Positions 15,414 to 20,667 of a stretch of DNA of 20,667 nt are shown here, piece by piece. The notes below the pieces were generated by a model. That model made no database searches and was not told where the DNA came from. It worked only from the letters and a program-made list of their open reading frames with translations. The position numbers and the translations under genes are program-made. Position 1 is the stretch's first letter; every line of letters starts with the position of its first letter. The stretch lies in NCBI GenBank assembly GCA_023263235.1, contig JALQXE010000135.1, forward strand, positions 1-20,667, in the 5' to 3' direction. This DNA is from Sediminibacterium sp. (lineage in GTDB: Bacteria; Bacteroidota; Bacteroidia; Chitinophagales; Chitinophagaceae).

Positions 15414-15503
15414 AATAAAGAGTAAAATTACTCCTTTTACTCAAGAGTCAATTTGCGAATATAGATAAAATAAAGTAGGGGTTCAATCAAACCCTTTAAG
15501 CCT

Positions 15504-15511
15504 TAACTTTG
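15504..15511 (+). promoter_or_regulatory. TAACTTTG -7 element of mqnC
   Basis: Exact TAnnTTTG match 19 nt before the mqnC ATG, inside the 117-bp gap to the divergent M16 operon. No -33 TTG at 17-23 nt. Confidence 0.5.
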
Positions 15512-15530
15512 TTACTCTTAAAAGAACTTT

Positions 15531-16655
15531 ATGCAATTAGAAGAATTATATAAGAAAGCCTTGAATTTTGAGTATTTGACCAAGGAAGAAGGCATGTTTT
15601 TATTTGAGCATGCGCCATTAAATGAAATTAGTTATATCGCCAATGAATTAAGGAAAAAACAAGTGCCACATGGCAAGGTAACTTGGCAGATTGACCGAAA
15701 TGTAAATACGACGAATGTTTGTATAGCGAATTGTAAATTCTGTAACTTTTACAGAATCCCAGGGCATCCCGAAGCTTATATCACGAATATGGACACCTAC
15801 CGTGTAAAAATTAAAGAAACCCTGGCTTGGGGCGGTGATCAATTATTATTACAAGGAGGGCATCATCCTGAACTTGGATTAAAATATTATACCGACACTT
15901 TTAGTCAAATTAAGCAAGAATTTCCAACCATTAAATTACACACATTAGGGCCCCCAGAAATTGCGCATATTGCCAAGTTGGAAGGCATGACACATACCCA
16001 GGTATTAAAAGCTTTGCAAGAGGCAGGCATGGATTCCTTACCTGGTGCGGGAGCTGAGATATTGGTAGATAGAGTTAGAAAATTAGTATCCAATGGAAAA
16101 TGTGGCGCTGATGAGTGGTTGGAAGTAATGGCAGCTGCACATCAATTAAATATCACAACCAGTGCGACCATGATGTTTGGGCACGTAGAAACTTTGGAAG
16201 AAAGATTTATTCACTTAGTACGTATACGTGAAACGCAGGATAGAAAACCAAAAGACGCAAAAGGTTTCTTGGCATTTATCCCTTGGACATTCCAAGATGT
16301 AGATACCTTATTAACTAAAATAAGAGGGGTACATAATTTGACCACTACCGAGGAATATATTAGAATGATTGCCATAAGCCGTATCATGTTACCTAATATC
16401 AAAAATATTCAGGCAAGCTGGTTAACCGTAGGAAAGGCCACCGCCCAAGTTTGTTTGGAGGCGGGTGCAAATGATTTTGGAAGTATTATGTTAGAAGAAA
16501 ACGTGGTGAGCGCCGCTGGTGCACCACACCGTTTTACCTATAAAACTATTCAAGAAGCCATTAAAGAGGCCGGTTTTGAGCCTCAATTACGTAACCAACA
16601 ATACGAATGGCGCGAACTCCCTGCAGATATCCAGGAGCAGGTGGTAAATTATTAA
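15531..16655 (+). CDS. mqnC: cyclic dehypoxanthine futalosine synthase (radical SAM), menaquinone biosynthesis
   Basis: 374-residue radical SAM enzyme that cyclises dehypoxanthine futalosine in the futalosine route to menaquinone. The [4Fe-4S] motif is CIANCKFC (C64, C68, C71), preceded by WQIDRNVNTTNVC and followed by NFYR. LLLQGGHHPELGL (about 100-112) and LHTLGPPEI are typical of the MqnC/MqnE family. The C-terminal QASWLTVGKATAQ and GANDFGSIMLEENVVSAAG favour MqnC over the related aminofutalosine synthase MqnE. The length is normal. No other mqn gene is in the window, consistent with scattered mqn genes. The ATG has a promoter element just upstream and no competing in-frame start before it. 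Confidence 0.92.
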   Translation: MQLEELYKKALNFEYLTKEEGMFLFEHAPLNEISYIANELRKKQVPHGKVTWQIDRNVNTTNVCIANCKFCNFYRIPGHPEAYITNMDTYRVKIKETLAWGGDQLLLQGGHHPELGLKYYTDTFSQIKQEFPTIKLHTLGPPEIAHIAKLEGMTHTQVLKALQEAGMDSLPGAGAEILVDRVRKLVSNGKCGADEWLEVMAAAHQLNITTSATMMFGHVETLEERFIHLVRIRETQDRKPKDAKGFLAFIPWTFQDVDTLLTKIRGVHNLTTTEEYIRMIAISRIMLPNIKNIQASWLTVGKATAQVCLEAGANDFGSIMLEENVVSAAGAPHRFTYKTIQEAIKEAGFEPQLRNQQYEWRELPADIQEQVVNY

Positions 16656-16662
16656 CCAAACT

Positions 16663-16690
16663 GTAACTTTTAGGTATTGTAGTCGTTATA
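16663..16690 (+). promoter_or_regulatory. candidate ECF-type promoter of the sigma factor operon
   Basis: GTAAC (16663-16667), 16-nt spacer, CGTTATA (16684-16690), then 25 nt to the sigma factor ATG. This resembles the AAC ... CGT layout of ECF-sigma-dependent promoters. An autoregulated operon would be expected to carry it. There is no TAnnTTTG alternative in a good position. Confidence 0.45.
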
Positions 16691-16715
16691 CTGATACTTA
16701 AAAGCGATTCAAGGG

Positions 16716-17207
16716 ATGACTGTTCAAGATTTTAATAACTGTGTAGACAATTTCTCCGACGGGGTATATCGTTTTATCGTCAAAAATATTGGCCATGAAG
16801 CGGATGCCCAGGATATTGTCCAAACTGCTTTTGAGAAACTTTGGGTGAACCGAACCAAAGTGGAAACCAATAAAGCAAAGTCTTACTTATTTACGGTGGC
16901 CTATCATGAAATGATTGATCATATTCGTAAGGATAAGAAAAAAGCGACTACCGATAATTTTGAAGAAGTAAAAGGACATACAAATACTTCATCTAATGCT
17001 GAGTTAAAACAAATTTTACTGCGCGCAATTAATGAGTTAAACCCTACTCAAAAAAGTTTGGTTTTACTTAAGGATTATGAAGGTTATAGTTACCAAGAAA
17101 TTGGAGAAATCATGAACCTTTCAGAAAGCCAAGTAAAAGTATACTTGCATCGTGCTAGGATCATATTAAAGGGGAAATTAATTCATCTTGAAAAATTAAG
17201 TGCATGA
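16716..17207 (+). CDS. ECF-type RNA polymerase sigma factor
   Basis: 163-residue extracytoplasmic-function sigma factor. Region 2 spans about residues 5-75 with EADAQDIVQTAFEKLWVNR, and KSYLFTVAYHEMIDHIRK covers the -10 binding part. Region 4 (about 105-160) has NPTQKSLVLLKDYEGYSYQE, then the helix-turn-helix IGEIMNLSESQVKVYLHRAR. Regions 1 and 3 are absent, as is normal for the group. Its stop overlaps the next gene's start by four bases (ATGA at 17204-17207), so the two are translationally coupled, as is typical for a sigma/anti-sigma pair. The target regulon is unknown. Confidence 0.95.
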   Translation: MTVQDFNNCVDNFSDGVYRFIVKNIGHEADAQDIVQTAFEKLWVNRTKVETNKAKSYLFTVAYHEMIDHIRKDKKKATTDNFEEVKGHTNTSSNAELKQILLRAINELNPTQKSLVLLKDYEGYSYQEIGEIMNLSESQVKVYLHRARIILKGKLIHLEKLSA

Positions 17208-18070
17208 TGAACATTAATACTCAAAATTACGAATCCTACTTCTTGTTGTATGTGGACAACGAGCTTTCAGCTAACGAAAAATTAGCAGTAGAGGAATTTA
17301 TCAAAGACCATCCTACATATGCACATGAGTTAAATATATTATTACAAACTGTATTGCCAAATGAATACATTGAATTTGAAGAAAAAGCAATGTTGTATAG
17401 ACATGCCGAATTGGAGGCAGGTTTGCCAAGCAGTTTTAAGCAAAGTTTATACCGAGAGGAAGCTAAAGTAATCACTGGATTTTTTTCAAAAACACGAATG
17501 ATAAGTATGGCTTCGGTAGCCGCTTTGTTCTTATGCATCATAGGATATCAATTTTATTTTAACACAACCATTAAAACAAAACAGGACATTAGTAAAAATA
17601 GCCTGCAACTTAATAATATCAATAATGCGGTTGCAACTCAAATTAATGCACCTATACTAAAAGAAAATAATTTAACACTTACTTCAAAAAGTGTTGCTCT
17701 GGTTAAATCTGATGGAAAATTATTTGCCGACATTAATGAACCTACACCATATGAACCTAGCATAATTAAAGAAGAAGCAATCAATTCGAATACTGAAAAT
17801 AGTGGGCCCGTATCAATAAATTCAGTTGCTGCAGAAACATCAACACTAGCAATCAACGAAAACAATAACAATAGCATAACCGCTATTGAACCCACTACCT
17901 TAAACAATACCTCAATAAGCGAAACTGAAAATTATAATAATGTTGATGTGAATGAGCATGACCGCTCCATATTCATTGCCAACTTTGAAATTGATGGCGA
18001 AAAATTGAGAGGTGTGGGCAGACGCATTAATGCCATTTTTAAAAGAAATAAAAACGAAAAACAAAAATAA
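17204..18070 (+). CDS. membrane anti-sigma-factor-like protein with Asn/Thr/Ser-rich periplasmic tail
   Basis: 288-residue bitopic membrane protein. The cytoplasmic N-terminus (1-95) begins YESYFLLYVDNELSANEKLA and EEFIKDHPTYAHEL, the helical layout of anti-sigma domains, but without the HxxxCxxC zinc motif. One transmembrane helix lies at about 99-118. The remaining 170 residues are low complexity, rich in Asn, Thr and Ser, and end in a basic segment (RGVGRRINAIFKRNKNEKQK). Function is inferred from gene order: it overlaps the ECF sigma factor by four bases and precedes an outer-membrane barrel by six. The ATGATG start gives two adjacent in-frame Met codons; 17204 is used because it overlaps the sigma stop. 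I recognise no family beyond the anti-sigma-like start. Confidence 0.75.
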   Translation: MMNINTQNYESYFLLYVDNELSANEKLAVEEFIKDHPTYAHELNILLQTVLPNEYIEFEEKAMLYRHAELEAGLPSSFKQSLYREEAKVITGFFSKTRMISMASVAALFLCIIGYQFYFNTTIKTKQDISKNSLQLNNINNAVATQINAPILKENNLTLTSKSVALVKSDGKLFADINEPTPYEPSIIKEEAINSNTENSGPVSINSVAAETSTLAINENNNNSITAIEPTTLNNTSISETENYNNVDVNEHDRSIFIANFEIDGEKLRGVGRRINAIFKRNKNEKQK

Positions 18071-18076
18071 AGATTT

Positions 18077-19102
18077 ATGAAAGTACTTATGTTCTCATTA
18101 CTTAGCTTGATTGGATTAAACGCTAGAGCACAAAATGATTCTACAAAAAACAAGAAACAAGATACCATCAAAATAGGTAATATGGTGATTGTTGGAGACC
18201 ATTCAACCATTGTAGAGGGTGGATCAGAATGGACAAGAAATAATAGAAGAAGAAAAAATAATGGGGTAACCGTTTATAATTTTAAGGACACACTGGTTTC
18301 TATCAATGATGATACGATTAAAGTAGGAAGAATTAATATTATTAATAAATCTGAAGGCAGCGAGGGTTATGGTCAAAAAAATTGGGAATCTTTGTTGGAA
18401 GGAGATTTTAAGAAAACTAAAATAAGTATTGAGAAGTCCCCTAAAAAATTAAAGAAGATATCTACGAATTGGTGGATATTGGATATAGGATATGCAAACT
18501 ATTTAGACAATTCACCACAAATGGCCTATATCGCTATTTACGACCCATTAATGCCCAGAATTGTAAATAGTACTGATCTGAAATTAAACAATGCTAAGTC
18601 AAGCAATGTCAATATTTGGGTGGTGCAACAAAAAGCAAGTCTTTACAAAAACTACTTGAATTTAAAATATGGGGTAGGTTTTGAAATGTATAATTTTCGT
18701 TTCCAACAACCAATAAGTTTTAGTAATGCAGCTTTCAATAAAGTATATTTCGATGATGTTAAATTCAAAAAGAATAAATTATTTGTTGAATACTTAACAA
18801 TTCCTGTTCAATTAAACTTCCAGTCTAACCCAGATAACAGCAAAAGCTTCTATGCAAGTTTGGGTGTAAGCGCAGGATACCTTTTACAATCCCATACTAA
18901 ACAAGTAAGTGATGAAAGAGGAAAGCGAAAGGTAAATGGCAATTTTAATTTAAACAATTTTAAAATGGCTACTATTGGGGAATTAGGTATTGGTGGTGTT
19001 CGTTTATATGGAAGTTTAAGCATGACCAATTTATTTGACAAAAATCTTACTCACTTTGATATGGCTCCTTTTGCAGTAGGGGTAAGATTTAGCAAGTTTT
19101 AA
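18077..19102 (+). CDS. outer-membrane beta-barrel protein of the sigma operon
   Basis: 341-residue secreted protein with a Sec signal peptide (MKVLMFSLLSLIGLNARAQ, 1-19). A polar region follows (20-130) holding two copies of a short motif, DTIKIGNMVIV at 29-39 and DTIKVGRINII at 79-89. From about 145 on, alternating hydrophobic and aromatic strands (STNWWILDIGYANYL, YLNLKYGVGFEMYNF, FVEYLTIPVQLNFQ, FYASLGVSAGYLL) and the terminal GVRFSKF with a C-terminal aromatic residue indicate an outer-membrane barrel like the OMP_b-brl families of Bacteroidetes. It is third in the operon, 6 bp behind the anti-sigma-like gene. It probably acts as a surface sensor or as the main target of the sigma factor. 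No TonB-plug or enzymatic motif is seen. Confidence 0.82.
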   Translation: MKVLMFSLLSLIGLNARAQNDSTKNKKQDTIKIGNMVIVGDHSTIVEGGSEWTRNNRRRKNNGVTVYNFKDTLVSINDDTIKVGRINIINKSEGSEGYGQKNWESLLEGDFKKTKISIEKSPKKLKKISTNWWILDIGYANYLDNSPQMAYIAIYDPLMPRIVNSTDLKLNNAKSSNVNIWVVQQKASLYKNYLNLKYGVGFEMYNFRFQQPISFSNAAFNKVYFDDVKFKKNKLFVEYLTIPVQLNFQSNPDNSKSFYASLGVSAGYLLQSHTKQVSDERGKRKVNGNFNLNNFKMATIGELGIGGVRLYGSLSMTNLFDKNLTHFDMAPFAVGVRFSKF

Positions 19103-19134
19103 ATATTCAGTTTGCGATTGTTTACTTTATACAA

Positions 19135-19164
19135 AAAAAGCCCTTCCAATTGGAAGGGCTTTTT
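19135..19164. terminator. bidirectional terminator between the sigma operon and serS
   Basis: Perfect 30-bp palindrome: arms 19135-19149 (AAAAAGCCCTTCCAA) and 19150-19164 (TTGGAAGGGCTTTTT). T-runs follow on both strands, so it serves both convergent transcripts. Confidence 0.9.
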
Positions 19165-19191
19165 AAATTATATGTTATATGAATTAAAATA

Positions 19192-20463
19192 TTATACCAG
19201 ATTTTCAGCACCAAAATAAGAATGCAATACTTTAGGCAATGCAATACCTTTTTCTGTTTGATAGTTTTCAACAAGCGCGGCAAAAATTCTAGGTAATGCG
19301 AGTGAACTTCCATTTAATGAATGGGCAAATTGAATTTTACCATCCGCATCTTTAAATCTACACTTCATTCTATAGGTTTGATAAGCCATGAAATTACTTA
19401 CGCTACTTACTTCTAGCCATTTTTGTTGCGCAGCGCTATATACTTCAAAGTCATAAGTAATGGCAGAAGCAAATCCCATATCGCCTCCACACAATCTTAA
19501 AATACGATACTGCAAACCTAAGCTTTGTAATAATTTTTCAACATGAAGAACCATCTCATCTAATACTGCATCACTTTTATCTGGATGTACAATTTGAATA
19601 ATTTCTACTTTCTCAAATTGATGTACCCTATTTAAACCGCGCACATCCTTACCAAAACTACCCGCCTCTCTTCTAAAACACGGAGAATAGGCTGTCATTT
19701 GAATAGGCAAATCAGATTCTTTTAAAACTGTGTCGCGAAACACATTGGTAACAGGCACTTCGGCAGTAGGAATTAAATAAAAATCATCTTCGGTAGCATG
19801 ATACATTTGGCCTTCTTTATCTGGCAACTGACCTGTGGCAAAAGCCGAAGCCGCATTCACCATAAAAGGAGGTAAATATTCTGTATAACCAGCAGCAGTA
19901 TTAAAATCTAAAAAATATTGCGTTAATGCTCTCTGAAATTTGGCACCCTTTCCAATATACAAAGGGAAACCACTTCCAGTAATTTTAGCACCTGTTTCAA
20001 AATCGACTAAATTATATTTTTTGATTAAATCCCAATGTGCTTCGGCATTCGCTGGTAAGCTTGGAGTGGTCCCGCCTGTTCTTACTACTTCGTTTTCTTC
20101 TGGCGTTTTTCCAACCGGCACTAAATCATGAGGAAGATTCGGAAACTGCACAATTACTTGTTGCAATCTAGCCTCTACTTCGTTCATTTGATCCTTTAAA
20201 GGCTCTAATTGTTTTTTCCATTCTGCCACTGCATTTTTCAAGGCCTCAGCTTTATCTTTCTCTCCCTTTGCCATATGTCCGCCAATTTCTTTGGAAGCAG
20301 CATTCACTTTGGACTGAATATCGTCAAAAGAAGCTTGCAATTGCTTTCTTTGATCATCAATTGCTATCACTTCGTCCACTAAATTTAAATTGGCGAAGTG
20401 CTTGATAGCCAATTTCTTTTTAGCCAGCTCCGTATTTTGGCGTAAGAAGTTTACTTGTAACAT
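19192..20463 (-). CDS. serS: seryl-tRNA synthetase
   Basis: 423-residue class II aminoacyl-tRNA synthetase charging tRNA-Ser (and tRNA-Sec where present). Residues about 1-105 form the long antiparallel coiled-coil arm (charged heptads around DDQRKQLQASFDDIQSK) that grips the tRNA variable arm. The catalytic domain follows with motif 2 (FRREAGSFGKDVRGLNRVHQFEK) and motif 3 (SLNGSSLALPRIFAALVENY). The serine/ATP pocket segment LIPTAEVPVTN is present. The ATG at 20461-20463 is chosen because the protein then starts MLQVNFLRQN as in other SerRS. A longer in-frame reading to 20490 only adds nine residues that overlap the promoter element. Divergent from the partial gene at the right edge. Confidence 0.97.
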   Translation of the reverse strand: MLQVNFLRQNTELAKKKLAIKHFANLNLVDEVIAIDDQRKQLQASFDDIQSKVNAASKEIGGHMAKGEKDKAEALKNAVAEWKKQLEPLKDQMNEVEARLQQVIVQFPNLPHDLVPVGKTPEENEVVRTGGTTPSLPANAEAHWDLIKKYNLVDFETGAKITGSGFPLYIGKGAKFQRALTQYFLDFNTAAGYTEYLPPFMVNAASAFATGQLPDKEGQMYHATEDDFYLIPTAEVPVTNVFRDTVLKESDLPIQMTAYSPCFRREAGSFGKDVRGLNRVHQFEKVEIIQIVHPDKSDAVLDEMVLHVEKLLQSLGLQYRILRLCGGDMGFASAITYDFEVYSAAQQKWLEVSSVSNFMAYQTYRMKCRFKDADGKIQFAHSLNGSSLALPRIFAALVENYQTEKGIALPKVLHSYFGAENLV

Positions 20464-20477
20464 AGAACAAATTTTGG

Positions 20478-20485
20478 CAAAGATA
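20478..20485 (-). promoter_or_regulatory. TATCTTTG -7 element of serS
   Basis: Same octamer as at comB and gcvT, 14 nt before the chosen serS ATG. It argues against the longer serS start at 20490. No -33 TTG at normal spacing. Confidence 0.5.
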
Positions 20486-20517
20486 ATCAAACCAACCTAC
20501 TACGCCTATATATCCCC

Positions 20518-20525
20518 TACCTTTG
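20518..20525 (+). promoter_or_regulatory. TACCTTTG -7 element of the right-edge gene
   Basis: Exact TAnnTTTG match, 22 nt before the ATG at 20548. No -33 TTG at normal spacing. Confidence 0.45.
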
Positions 20526-20547
20526 CTAAAAATTTAGACATTTGAAT

Positions 20548-20667
20548 ATGGCCAATATACAAGACGATTTACAGACAAGATGGTGGAAATTAGAGAAAAA
20601 ATTGATGGATCAGTTTGGGAAAAAGCCCGATACGGAGGCTGTCTTATTTTTGATTGGATTGCAGGAA
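20548..20667 (+). CDS. hypothetical protein, N-terminal 40 residues only
   Basis: Open reading frame from ATG 20548 to the right edge without a stop. It begins MANIQDDLQTRWWKLEKKLM and continues through QFGKKPDTEAVLFLIGLQE. The start is amphipathic and charged, then hydrophobic, with no signal peptide. A promoter element sits just upstream and the gene is divergent from serS, which supports a real gene. I do not recognise the family from 40 residues. Confidence 0.7.
   Translation, partial: MANIQDDLQTRWWKLEKKLMDQFGKKPDTEAVLFLIGLQE

Noticed and set aside
15160..15468. 102-codon plus-strand ORF opposite the M16 gene
   Set aside because: It is antisense to the strongly conserved HLFEH region and has no recognisable features.

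Overview
The window looks like a chromosomal, AT-rich segment from a member of the Bacteroidetes (Bacteroidota), probably near the Chitinophagaceae/Sphingobacteriia. Three things point there. The arginine cluster has the order GNAT acetyltransferase - argG - argC. Start codons lack Shine-Dalgarno sequences, and TAnnTTTG (-7 type) promoter elements lie just upstream of many of them. There is also an ECF sigma / anti-sigma / outer-membrane beta-barrel cassette of the kind common in this phylum. No phage, transposon, CRISPR array, tRNA or rRNA was found. Most of the window is ordinary core genome, and I did not find a clear-cut new defence or mobile system.

Layout. 1-2659 (minus strand): arginine biosynthesis operon read GNAT -> argG -> argC, with argC running off the left edge. 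2660-3065: a 406-base gene-free stretch with several strong inverted repeats, partly GC-richer than its surroundings; this is the least explained part of the window. 3066-3392 (+): a small YHS-domain lipoprotein. 3457-7227 (-): a 1256-residue SNF2-family helicase with two CxC/CxH zinc-finger (SWIM-type) motifs. 7302-8411 (-): a ComB-family phosphatase and a short single-stranded DNA-binding protein lacking the acidic tail. 8534-9628 (-): gcvT. 9745-12304 (-): PadR regulator followed by a large double-PspC membrane protein, with a perfect 16-bp inverted repeat upstream of padR. 12432-15413 (-): two M16 peptidase-family genes (active then inactive) followed by a YvlD-like four-helix membrane protein. 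15531-16655 (+): mqnC of the futalosine menaquinone route. 16716-19102 (+): ECF sigma factor, membrane anti-sigma-like protein and outer-membrane barrel in a tight operon with a candidate ECF-type promoter. 19192-20463 (-): serS. 20548-20667 (+): start of an unrecognised gene.

How the genes work together. The arg genes form one biosynthetic unit, and the GNAT is probably the N-acylglutamate synthase. The PadR/PspC pair and the nearby YvlD-like protein suggest a membrane-stress module under PadR autoregulation. The M16 pair probably forms a heterodimeric metalloprotease. The sigma/anti-sigma/barrel operon looks like a self-regulated envelope-sensing circuit. The remaining genes (gcvT, serS, mqnC, comB, ssb, helicase) are housekeeping or metabolic neighbours with their own short-leader promoters.

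Limits: everything was read by eye from the sequence and six-frame translation. No database or folding search was run, so family names rest on recognisable motifs.
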